This document shows positions 1 through 6,356 of a stretch of 13,903 nt of DNA, in pieces. The notes beneath the pieces were generated by a model. It had not been told where the DNA came from, ran no database searches, and saw nothing but the letters and a program-made list of their open reading frames with translations. The stretch comes from JAFGJQ01 sp052034525 (GTDB lineage Bacteria > Planctomycetota > Phycisphaerae > UBA1845): contig JBPOIK010000091.1 in assembly GCA_052034525.1 (NCBI GenBank), forward strand, positions 1 to 13,903, written 5' to 3'. The position numbers and the translations under genes were made by a program. Each line of letters opens with the position of its first letter. The stretch's first letter is position 1.

Positions 1-52
1 ACTTCGGCGACCGGGTCCAGCCGCCCCGGCTGTGTCGCGTTCGTAGCGCACG

Positions 53-985
53 TCAAATCACCATTCCGACGCCCGTGCAGATACCCGGCGCCGCTCGATC
101 GGGCTCGCGGGCGGCGGCGGCAAAATCGAGCCGGAGGACCCGAGCATCCGGGCCGCGGGGGCGCCAGATTCGCGGGTCTGTCGGTCCAAACAGAGCGACT
201 GTGCGCACACCGCAGGCCGCCGCCAGATGGGTCATGCCCGCGTCGTTACCGATGAAAGCCGCGGCCGATCGGACGATCTCGGCCGCCCCGTCCGACGACT
301 CCACGTCCGTCAAAGGGGCGGTCTGCTCCAACCGTCTGGAAAGCGCGGCCCCCTGCCGTTCTTCCTCCGCCGGACCGATCATCCAGGTGACGGTGTGGCC
401 GTCGGCACGCAGGCGGCGTACCACCGCCTCCAGCACGGGAAGCGGGCAGCATTTGTCTTGGCCGCCGCTGCCGGGATGCACCACGACCTTCGCCGTGCGA
501 ACAACCGGTTCCGCCTTTCGGAACAAGGCCTCATCCGTTACGCGCGCGTCCAGACCCGCCGCCGCCAGCGCGTCCGACCACTGCTGCGTGACATGCCGGC
601 CCCTTTCGAGCGTTGCCGGGGTTGGCCGCGGATCGATTGCCACGAGCGTGCCAGGGCATCGGTCGCGCAGTGCGACGGCTGCAGCGGACTCCGGCCCGCC
701 GAGAAAGCTGATCACCAGGTCCGCCTCGTTCAGTCGCCCGGCCAGAGTGGCGTCAATGTTCGCCTGATCCGCGTAAAGGGTGTGCAGCCCGACCGCATCC
801 GGGTCGATCGCCGCATCTACCGCCCCTTGCCGGGCCGCCCAACGCCCGAACGGGCAGCGAATGATCCCGTCCAGGCGAGCGCCCGGAGCCCGTCGGCGCA
901 CGGCGGTCACCACATGCAAGGCCATGATGAAGTCGCCGATGGCGCCGGCATGGAGAAACAGGATGTTGCGGAATGAAGGAATCAT
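53..985 (-). CDS. Glycosyltransferase family 9 protein (ADP-heptose:LPS heptosyltransferase-like)
   Basis: The 310-residue protein has the layout of GT9 enzymes, which transfer heptose from ADP-heptose to lipopolysaccharide core or related glycans at the inner face of the cytoplasmic membrane. The N-terminal Rossmann half opens with 'HAGAIGDFIMAL' (residues 12-23), the usual G-x-x-G-D motif; D18 matches the catalytic Asp of WaaC-type enzymes. The C-terminal half has 'HPGSGG' (170-175), 'GNDAGMTHLAAA' (246-257) and 'FGPTDP' (266-271), the nucleotide-sugar binding motifs. The ATG at 985 puts the first motif at the expected distance, though only a weak GAACGG precedes it. It starts 16 bases after the mnmA stop and is probably cotranscribed with it. 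Family membership is clear. The sugar and acceptor are not; no other LPS-core gene is nearby. Bases 1-52 beyond its stop hold no T-run terminator. Confidence 0.9.
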   Translation of the reverse strand: MIPSFRNILFLHAGAIGDFIMALHVVTAVRRRAPGARLDGIIRCPFGRWAARQGAVDAAIDPDAVGLHTLYADQANIDATLAGRLNEADLVISFLGGPESAAAVALRDRCPGTLVAIDPRPTPATLERGRHVTQQWSDALAAAGLDARVTDEALFRKAEPVVRTAKVVVHPGSGGQDKCCPLPVLEAVVRRLRADGHTVTWMIGPAEEERQGAALSRRLEQTAPLTDVESSDGAAEIVRSAAAFIGNDAGMTHLAAACGVRTVALFGPTDPRIWRPRGPDARVLRLDFAAAAREPDRAAPGICTGVGMVI

Positions 986-1001
986 CCGTTCGGGCGCCCG
1001 G

Positions 1002-2117
1002 TCAGGCGTCGCGAGAACCGCCCGCGCGCATAATCCAGCCGCCGCCCAGCACTACATCCGCGTCATAGAACACCACGGCCTGGCCGGGCGTGACGGCCCG
1101 CTGAGGCTGATCAAACGTGACACGCACGGTCCCATCCTTCAGCCGTTCCACCGCGGCCGGCGCGGGCGTGTGCAGATAGCGGATCTTCACGTCGGCCCGG
1201 AACACGTCCGGCACATCCGCCAGGTAGTTGACGCGATCCGCAAGCAGCGTGGGGCTCAGGAGACCATCAGCATCGCCCACGGTCACCTCGTGGGTATCGG
1301 CGTTCACGCCAGTGACATAGATTGGCCGGCCGGCCGCGATGCCCAGGCCGCGTCTCTGCCCGATCGTGAAGTTCGCCACGCCCCCATGCCGGCCGAGCAC
1401 GCGACCCTTTGCGTCCACCACGTTGCCCGGGACGAATGCCTCGGGACGCCGCCGGCGGACCACCCGCGCGTAGTCGTCATCGGGAACGAAGCAGATTTCG
1501 ACGGAGTCCGGCTTGTCAGACACCGGCAGGCCAAGCCGGCGCGCCTCGGCCCGGACCTGCGGTTTGGTCAGCTCGCCCAGGGGAAACCGCACGCGATCCA
1601 GAACGTCGCGATTCAGCCCGAACAGGGCGTACGACTGATCCTTAGCCGTGTCCCGCGCGCGGCAGAGCACGTGCCGACCGCCGCGCGTGGCAATGCGCGC
1701 GTAATGGCCGGTGGCCACGAAGCGGGCGCCCACCGCATCCGCATATGCCAACAGCCTCCCGAATTTCAGGCGGCTGTTGCAGACGATGCAGGGATTCGGC
1801 GTGCGACCGGCGGCATATTCCGCGGCGAAATAGTCGATAATCCCCTCGAACTCCTCCCGGAAGTCCAGGGCATAGAAGGAAATACCCAGCATACCGGCCA
1901 CAAACCGCGCATCCGCCGCGTCCGACGCGCTGCAGCACCCCTGATGCGACCGATGGACGGCCTCACCCGCCGCCGCGTCCCGGGGCGCCGGCATCTCCAC
2001 GCCGGATCGCATGAAGAGCCCGAGCACATCGTAGCCCTGCTCGTGCAGCAGTCCGGCCGCCACGCTGGAGTCCACGCCCCCGCTCATGGCAACCACCACT
2101 TTTTCCCGCGATGCCAT
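1002..2117 (-). CDS. mnmA: tRNA-specific 2-thiouridylase MnmA
   Basis: MnmA is a cytoplasmic enzyme that puts sulfur on C2 of the wobble uridine in tRNA-Lys, -Glu and -Gln, using ATP to adenylate the uridine and a persulfide relayed from a cysteine desulfurase. The 371-residue length is normal for the family. The PP-loop 'SGGVDSS' is at residues 12-18. The first catalytic cysteine is C110 in 'TPNPCIVCN', and the second is C209 in 'DSVEICFVPDDDY', so the disulfide or persulfide chemistry is intact. 'ATGHYAR' (135-141) and the C-terminal 'TPGQAVVFYDADVVLGGGWI' barrel end also match. The ATG at 2117 is preceded by GAGGAG at 2123-2128 with a 5-base spacer. It follows the secreted hypothetical gene after 96 bases and may have its own promoter at 2170-2199. 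GT9 follows directly. No IscS-like donor is in view. Confidence 0.97.
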   Translation of the reverse strand: MASREKVVVAMSGGVDSSVAAGLLHEQGYDVLGLFMRSGVEMPAPRDAAAGEAVHRSHQGCCSASDAADARFVAGMLGISFYALDFREEFEGIIDYFAAEYAAGRTPNPCIVCNSRLKFGRLLAYADAVGARFVATGHYARIATRGGRHVLCRARDTAKDQSYALFGLNRDVLDRVRFPLGELTKPQVRAEARRLGLPVSDKPDSVEICFVPDDDYARVVRRRRPEAFVPGNVVDAKGRVLGRHGGVANFTIGQRRGLGIAAGRPIYVTGVNADTHEVTVGDADGLLSPTLLADRVNYLADVPDVFRADVKIRYLHTPAPAAVERLKDGTVRVTFDQPQRAVTPGQAVVFYDADVVLGGGWIMRAGGSRDA

Positions 2118-2169
2118 GCCGTCTCCTCTACGCCGGATGGCCGCCCGCCGGCCCCGTCGGAAACCCAGA

Positions 2170-2199
2170 ATTGTAGGAGGGCCGCCGCCGGTGATCCAG
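2170..2199 (-). promoter_or_regulatory. Candidate sigma70-type promoter for mnmA
   Basis: On the minus strand a -10 box TACAAT (2170-2175) lies 18 bases from CTGGAT (2194-2199), which matches TTGACA at only three positions. It falls in the 96-base gap after the hypothetical gene and would give a leader of about 45 bases before the mnmA ATG. The -10 box is good and the -35 weak. Confidence 0.35.
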
Positions 2200-2213
2200 A
2201 CGTCAGAGGAGGT

Positions 2214-3227
2214 TCAGCGGTCCGGCAACTCGGGATCTTGAACCGGCAAATGAGGTTCGGGATGCCGCTCCTCCGCGGCGCGAATCTGACCCGGGGTGGG
2301 GATTGGATCGAGACGCCGCTGGAGCTCACGGAACATCTCATCCATCGGGCCGTAGAGTTCGTGGATTTTGCGTTCGATTTCCTCGGGCTCGGCGGGCAGC
2401 TCACCCGCAATCATCTCTTCCAGCCGGTCCAGCTCAGCGCGGCGGCGATCATGGAAGGCCATCGCCCGTTCCTGCATCTCTCGAAGAATGGACAGCACCG
2501 CCCCGCGCTGGGCGGCATCCAGATCGTAGTAGTCGCAGAACTCCTCGACGTACCGAGCCCAGCTCTGCAACTCCTCGGACACTTCCGTCTGGGACGCCGG
2601 CCGGGAGGCGGGCACGGCATCGCGCACCGCCGGGTCCGCCTGGCGGCTCGGTTCCGGCGGTCGGACCGGCGGTTGCGGCGTCGTCCCGGGCCAGGTGGCC
2701 GGGTCAAACTCACCGCGTTTCCACTGGGAAAGGGTGGCTCGCCAGCTCTCGACGCGGCGCAGCGTGCGGCGGCGGTCCTCGTCGAACCGGACCCGCTGCT
2801 CCTCCGTCAGAATCGCCCGCAATTCGCGATCTCCCGCGCCGAGTTCTCGCTCGATGCGCTCCCACAGGGGCAGGGCCCGCGATGCCCACCGGGCCACGCG
2901 CTGCGGATCGGGCGGCGTGGACGATGCTCGCGCGTCGATCATCTCGTTGAGCAGGGGCTTGAGCTCCTGTTCGTTTTCCCGCATGAACTTCGGCCAGCGC
3001 TTCAGAAGAATGGCCTCGAACTGCTGCTGCTGTGATTCCGTCAGGCCCAGGTCCGCGCCTTTGATCCGCGCCGCCTGCTGAATCTGCCGCTCGATCATGG
3101 CCTCGCTCGGCCAGAAGGGATCGGACACGGCCGGAGCCGGGTGATTCTCGCCGGAACGGGAAGTGGATGGTTCGTCGGCGGCTACAGGAACGGCCAAAAG
3201 AACCAGAACGGCGAGTCGGCGGGTCAT
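2214..3227 (-). CDS. Secreted hypothetical protein with LTxxQ-like helical repeats
   Basis: I do not recognise a named family. The ATG at 3227 is chosen over an in-frame ATG at 3254 because GGGAG (3236-3240) sits 8 bases upstream and the protein then begins with a signal peptide, 'MTRRLAVLVLLAVPVAADE', giving 337 residues. The mature protein is very rich in Glu, Arg and Gln and is probably mostly helical. Three short segments, 'LTESQQQQFEAI', 'LTEEQRVRFDED' and 'LDAAQRGAVLSI', resemble the LTxxQ motif of the Spy/CpxP periplasmic group. A Pro-rich linker (roughly residues 180-215) splits an N-terminal and a C-terminal helical part. It is exported, so a periplasmic role is likely, but Spy/CpxP similarity is an inference from pattern only and the protein is about twice their length. 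It lies upstream of mnmA and GT9 behind a strong terminator, so it probably starts a transcript. Confidence 0.75.
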   Translation of the reverse strand: MTRRLAVLVLLAVPVAADEPSTSRSGENHPAPAVSDPFWPSEAMIERQIQQAARIKGADLGLTESQQQQFEAILLKRWPKFMRENEQELKPLLNEMIDARASSTPPDPQRVARWASRALPLWERIERELGAGDRELRAILTEEQRVRFDEDRRRTLRRVESWRATLSQWKRGEFDPATWPGTTPQPPVRPPEPSRQADPAVRDAVPASRPASQTEVSEELQSWARYVEEFCDYYDLDAAQRGAVLSILREMQERAMAFHDRRRAELDRLEEMIAGELPAEPEEIERKIHELYGPMDEMFRELQRRLDPIPTPGQIRAAEERHPEPHLPVQDPELPDR

Positions 3228-3235
3228 GGGTGTTA

Positions 3236-3240
3236 CTCCC
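3236..3240 (-). promoter_or_regulatory. Ribosome binding site fixing the start of the LTxxQ-like protein
   Basis: GGGAG on the minus strand lies 8 bases before the ATG at 3227. The alternative in-frame ATG at 3254 lies upstream of it and would put nine residues before the signal peptide. Confidence 0.65.
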
Positions 3241-3264
3241 GCGGGGCGAGCCAAGAGCAGACCA

Positions 3265-3292
3265 AGTGTACGCTTTTCGAGCGTGAGCGAAA
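3265..3292 (-). promoter_or_regulatory. Weak promoter candidate with an overlapping inverted repeat
   Basis: A new transcript should start between the terminator at 3368 and the ATG at 3227. The best match I find is TACACT (3265-3270) as -10 and TTTCGC (3287-3292) as a poor -35, 16 bases apart. An imperfect inverted repeat at 3272-3296, with arms GCTCTTTCG and CGAAAAGC on the minus strand, covers the spacer and -35 and could be an operator. Both calls are tentative. Confidence 0.25.
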
Positions 3293-3367
3293 GAGCACCT
3301 TACAAGATTCGACGCGCCCCCGCATCCAACAGGGCGCGTGTATGCTGCAACCCCGCCGAGCCGGCAG

Positions 3368-3416
3368 AAAAAAGGCGGTGCAGCGAAGGAGAATCAATCC
3401 CCGACGCTGCCCCGCC
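3368..3416 (-). terminator. Intrinsic terminator after the OmpA-family lipoprotein gene
   Basis: On the minus strand a 12-base stem with one mismatch (arms GGCGGGGCAGCG at 3405-3416 and CGCTGCACCGCC at 3374-3385) encloses a 19-base loop. Six T's follow directly (3368-3373). It begins 39 bases after the stop codon at 3455. This is a textbook rho-independent terminator and marks the end of the upstream transcript. Confidence 0.85.
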
Positions 3417-3454
3417 CTGTTCGTCAATCCGCGGGCGTTCCGACGCGATGAATG

Positions 3455-4117
3455 CTACCGGGACGCCTTCTTCACACTGGGATCCAGCACGTAAATCTCA
3501 ACCCGTCGATTCTGCTGGCGGCCTTCTTTGCTGTCGTTTGAGGCGATCGGCTGGTATTCGCCGCAACCGGCCGCCACCAGCTTGCCCCCCGTGATGCCGG
3601 AATCCTTCAACTGCCGGACCACGGTCAGGGCCCGCTGCGTGCTCAGCTCAAAGTTGTCTTTCCATTTGGACTTTTTGATGGGCTCCGTGTCCGTGTGCCC
3701 GTAAACGATGACTTCCTTGTCCGGATAGGTGGCCTGAATGGTCGAGACCACCTCATTGATCTTGGGCACCGCTTCCTTGCGGAGGGTCGCCATGCCGGAG
3801 TTGAAAAGGAACTCGGCATCCAGCGCGATCATGGCTCCGCCGGGAACCGCCGGCCCGCCCTCGGGAACCTCGGGCACCGCCGCCAGTTCGCCTCGCAGGG
3901 CGTCGTTTTCGGCCCGGACGGCCAGGTACTGGTCATGCCAGCGGTCACGATCGCTGCGCATCTGAGCCAACTGGTCGTGGCAGTTGTCCAGGTCATTCTG
4001 CGCCTGCTGATAGTTCTGCTTCAGCATGGCCATTTCCGGGTTCTCGCCGCAACCCGCCGCCACCACGACCATGCCGATGATGACGGACAGCATCATCCCA
4101 CGCACAAACTTCGCCAT
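3455..4117 (-). CDS. OmpA-family peptidoglycan-binding lipoprotein
   Basis: The 220-residue protein probably ties the outer membrane or its lipids to peptidoglycan. The start at 4117 is set by AAGGAG 8 bases upstream; a start at 4192 would add 25 residues before the signal sequence. Residues 1-23 form a lipoprotein signal ending 'VVVAAGC', with C23 as the lipid-modified residue. Residues about 28-80 are rich in Gln, Asp, Arg and Leu and look like a coiled coil. A short Pro/Gly linker follows. The OmpA_C/MotB domain covers about 97-212: 'FLFNSGMATL', 'YGHTDTEPI' (D143), 'ELSTQRALTVVRQL' and 'EGRQQNRRVEIYVL' (R204-R205), which includes the Asp and Arg that hold diaminopimelate. It follows the LapA-like gene by 90 bases and ends at a terminator. 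A Pal- or MotB-type role is possible; no Tol or Mot partner is in the window. Confidence 0.92.
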   Translation of the reverse strand: MAKFVRGMMLSVIIGMVVVAAGCGENPEMAMLKQNYQQAQNDLDNCHDQLAQMRSDRDRWHDQYLAVRAENDALRGELAAVPEVPEGGPAVPGGAMIALDAEFLFNSGMATLRKEAVPKINEVVSTIQATYPDKEVIVYGHTDTEPIKKSKWKDNFELSTQRALTVVRQLKDSGITGGKLVAAGCGEYQPIASNDSKEGRQQNRRVEIYVLDPSVKKASR

Positions 4118-4125
4118 TACTCTGT

Positions 4126-4131
4126 CTCCTT
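4126..4131 (-). promoter_or_regulatory. Ribosome binding site of the OmpA-family gene
   Basis: AAGGAG lies 8 bases before the ATG at 4117. It is the strongest Shine-Dalgarno match seen in front of a gene here and rules for this start over the in-frame ATG at 4192. Confidence 0.85.
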
Positions 4132-4207
4132 GCTTCGCGAGGACGTGTTCGCCCGTTCCTCCCGAAGACCAAAAACACCGCACATTGCCCATGCCGTTTC
4201 GGCCACG

Positions 4208-4603
4208 CTACCTTTTCGTTTTCGATTCGCCCGGCGGAGCCGGCTCCGGTTCCCGCCGCAACATTTCCACCCGCTTGGCGTCGATCCGCCGCTCCTGCTC
4301 GGCCAACTCCGCCTCCCGGCGTTGCCGGTCTTCCTCGAGCGCCCGCCGCGCCGACTCCCGACCCAACTCCCGCAGGTCCTTCCACAGGCTGAACACCGTC
4401 GATGCAACCCAATACATGACGATGGCCCCCGCCGCCGTGGACAGGAGCAGCCACAGGACGTTGACGTTCTCGTACGTTCCAAAAAACCAGAACGTAACGC
4501 GGTGGTTGCGGTTATAGAGAATAATCAGAACGACTGCGATTGCAACCGAAACCACCAGCACCAGTCGCACGTATGTTCGCAGGCGTTTCAGCATGAGTCT
4601 CAT
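4208..4603 (-). CDS. LapA-domain (DUF1049-like) small membrane protein
   Basis: The 131-residue protein has two membrane helices, about residues 13-31 and 49-71, joined by a short loop containing 'NHRVTFWFFGTYENVN'. A charged C-terminal helix, about 76-117, is likely a cytoplasmic coiled coil, followed by a Pro-rich tail. This is the plan of the LapA/YciS family; in E. coli LapA works with LapB and FtsH in controlling LpxC and so LPS amount. The ATG at 4603 is preferred because GGGGAG (4610-4615) is 6 bases upstream; the frame runs open further upstream but overlaps the prepilin peptidase gene. It begins 31 bases after that gene's stop and precedes the OmpA-family lipoprotein. The family call is good. 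The role in this organism is inferred; no lapB is present nearby. Confidence 0.8.
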   Translation of the reverse strand: MRLMLKRLRTYVRLVLVVSVAIAVVLIILYNRNHRVTFWFFGTYENVNVLWLLLSTAAGAIVMYWVASTVFSLWKDLRELGRESARRALEEDRQRREAELAEQERRIDAKRVEMLRREPEPAPPGESKTKR

Positions 4604-4609
4604 CGGAAA

Positions 4610-4615
4610 CTCCCC
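4610..4615 (-). promoter_or_regulatory. Ribosome binding site of the LapA-like gene
   Basis: GGGGAG lies 6 bases before the ATG at 4603. It supports that start over the upstream in-frame start at 4675, which overlaps the preceding gene by 41 bases. Confidence 0.65.
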
Positions 4616-4634
4616 CGACGCCGGGACAGGAATT

Positions 4635-6227
4635 TCAGGATTTCCCCCCGAGTCCCAGCAACTCCGCCAGTTCAACCAGGTTCCGAACAGGCTGGAATTC
4701 CAAAAGTGGATTCAGAAAAATAACCGTGCCGAGGATCGCCAGCGACAACCAAGGCACCAGCGGAATTGCCCGAGATCGCTTGAACGGGAGCAGAAGCACC
4801 CAACCCGCCAGGGCGATCAGGCACGTGATCACGAATCCCAGTGCTACCGCGGGCCATCCGGCCACGCATCCGGCCGCCCCCAGCAGGTGGATGTCCCCAT
4901 CACCAAAGGCCTCCCGTCCGAACGCCAGAGTCCCCCCGATCCGGACCGCCCAGCCGATGCCCGCCGCCACCACCAACCCCGCGGCCGCCGTCGCCAGCCC
5001 GAACACCGGCTGCCATTGGCCAACCACCGTTGGACTCCAGTGCAGAGCCGCCGTCATCCATCGCCGGCCCGGTTCAAAATACAGGTAGACCAGCAGCGTC
5101 GCGCCAGCCAGCACAAGGATCGGCGTCAGCCGCCCAAGCTCATACAGCACAACCCGCCGGGCATCCGGGCGCTCCGCGTTGATCGCCTCGATAATCTGCG
5201 TGTCTGCCGGCCGGCGAACCGCGCCCACGACCAGGATGAGCACGAAGTACCCCAGCAGCGGTATCCCGTAACGCAGCCAGGCGTGGCGGGCCGGGTCACT
5301 GGAGGCGCTGGCCCTTGCGGCAGCCGCGATCAGCAGAGCCAGAAAAGCCGCCAGAATCCAGCCCAGGAGCCATCCCCGGAGCGGTCCGGCCGGAGGAGCC
5401 TGGACCGGGGGCGGCGTGTCCGTCATCTCGTCCGGCGGGACTGCCGGCTCGGGGGCGTCCGGGCACGGATCCGTCGCTTGCATGGCCGAGAGCACCCCGG
5501 CCGTCTGGGTTTCGGGTGCCCCCACCGCCGGCATCGGGTCCGCCTCTGTATCCATTCCGGACGAGGCATCATCCGGGCGGCGCCGGAGCACGCCCACCGC
5601 GCCGACAACGGCCATCCCGAACAACGCCGCCAGGCTGACGGCGGCCATTGCGTCCCCCGGACGAAGCCACCCCACCTCCACCGTCTGGCCGCCCGAGAAC
5701 CGCGCGAAGCTGTAATACGGCGTCCAGAGCATATGCAGAAGGCAGCCCGCAAGAACGGCAATGAACGAGAACAGCGTATCGATCCAGTAGTGCTCGATAT
5801 CCGTGACCGACATTGCCAGCGCGCAGGCGAACAGGATCACGTGGGCCAGGTATACAGGCCAATCGCCGGCCAGTTGCCAGGACAGGCCGACGGCCACGTC
5901 ATCCAGCCCGGAGCGAACCCGCCCGATGAAAAACGCGTCCAGCAGAACCACCATCAGGACGGCCGTCGCCACCTCGATCAGAGGGTATCGTGGCGAGATC
6001 GGCCCGCCGCAGCATCGCGCCCGGGCCCCCAGCCACAAGTAGCTGACCAGGGGCAGGTTGTCATACCAGCGGATTCGAGCCGAACAGCGGGGGCAGAACG
6101 ACCAGACCGGCCGGCTGATGCTCAGACCCAGGGGAATACGGTAAACCACCACGTTAAGGAAGCTGCCCACGCACAGCCCGACCGCGGCAAAAAAAAGGAG
6201 CCACCACACCGTTTCGATCGTGCTCAA
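4635..6227 (-). CDS. Large prepilin peptidase (A24 family) with a long inserted segment
   Basis: This inner-membrane aspartic protease would cleave, and possibly methylate, type IV pilin or type II secretion pseudopilin signal peptides. Numbering is from a TTG at 6227, preceded by GGTGAG at 6 bases and just before the first helix (530 residues). A GTG at 6299 would add 24 polar residues without a clear binding site. The N-terminal domain has 'GSFLNVVVYRIP' (21-32), 'CPRC' (45-48), 'DNLPLVSYLWL' and 'ISPRYPLIE'. The catalytic aspartates are D143 in 'VTDIE' and D445 in 'FGDGDIHLLGAAG'. Family members are usually 230-290 residues with the two sites about 60 residues apart; here they are about 300 apart. 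The extra part holds an acidic Pro-rich linker (about 218-283) and further predicted membrane helices. The third cysteine also sits oddly, as 'RCCGGPIS' rather than CxxC. No pilin genes are in view. The family call is firm; activity is probable. Confidence 0.9.
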   Translation of the reverse strand: MSTIETVWWLLFFAAVGLCVGSFLNVVVYRIPLGLSISRPVWSFCPRCSARIRWYDNLPLVSYLWLGARARCCGGPISPRYPLIEVATAVLMVVLLDAFFIGRVRSGLDDVAVGLSWQLAGDWPVYLAHVILFACALAMSVTDIEHYWIDTLFSFIAVLAGCLLHMLWTPYYSFARFSGGQTVEVGWLRPGDAMAAVSLAALFGMAVVGAVGVLRRRPDDASSGMDTEADPMPAVGAPETQTAGVLSAMQATDPCPDAPEPAVPPDEMTDTPPPVQAPPAGPLRGWLLGWILAAFLALLIAAAARASASSDPARHAWLRYGIPLLGYFVLILVVGAVRRPADTQIIEAINAERPDARRVVLYELGRLTPILVLAGATLLVYLYFEPGRRWMTAALHWSPTVVGQWQPVFGLATAAAGLVVAAGIGWAVRIGGTLAFGREAFGDGDIHLLGAAGCVAGWPAVALGFVITCLIALAGWVLLLPFKRSRAIPLVPWLSLAILGTVIFLNPLLEFQPVRNLVELAELLGLGGKS

Positions 6228-6313
6228 GCGTTGCTCACCCCGCGGCAGAACGGGCCATCGTGGATCGCGAACGGACGGGCAGCCCACGCCGGACTGCACC
6301 CGCGCCGCGGTTC

Positions 6314-6342
6314 ATGCTACGGAATCGAGGAAAAGGCGGCAA
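6314..6342 (-). promoter_or_regulatory. Candidate promoter for the prepilin peptidase gene
   Basis: TTGCCG (6337-6342) and TAGCAT (6314-6319) on the minus strand are 17 bases apart, each matching the sigma70 consensus at four of six positions. Transcription would start near 6307, only 8 bases from the GTG at 6299, which favours the later TTG start at 6227. It overlaps the ispH terminator candidate. Confidence 0.3.
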
Positions 6343-6356
6343 GCGGAAGCCTTGCC
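6331..6356 (-). terminator. Weak intrinsic terminator candidate overlapping the ispH stop
   Basis: A perfect 6-base stem, GGCAAG (6351-6356) with CTTGCC (6338-6343) and a 7-base loop, starts in the ispH stop codon on the minus strand. It is followed by GCC and then TTTTCCT. The stem is short and the T-tract broken, so partial readthrough is likely. Confidence 0.45.

Noticed and set aside
18..32. A perfect dyad (5-base stem CAGCC/GGCTG) just after the GT9 stop.
   Set aside because: No T-run follows on either strand, and short GC dyads are common in such DNA. The sequence ends before any further evidence.
3351..3367. A GCCG-AGC-CGGC dyad followed by six A's on the plus strand.
   Set aside because: As a terminator it would need T's after the stem. 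The A-run belongs to the T-tract of the minus-strand terminator at 3368-3416.
3233..3427. A 64-codon minus-strand frame in the gap before the LTxxQ-like gene.
   Set aside because: It begins within bases just past the terminator stem, has no ribosome binding site, and its product shows no family features; the gap is better read as a promoter region.
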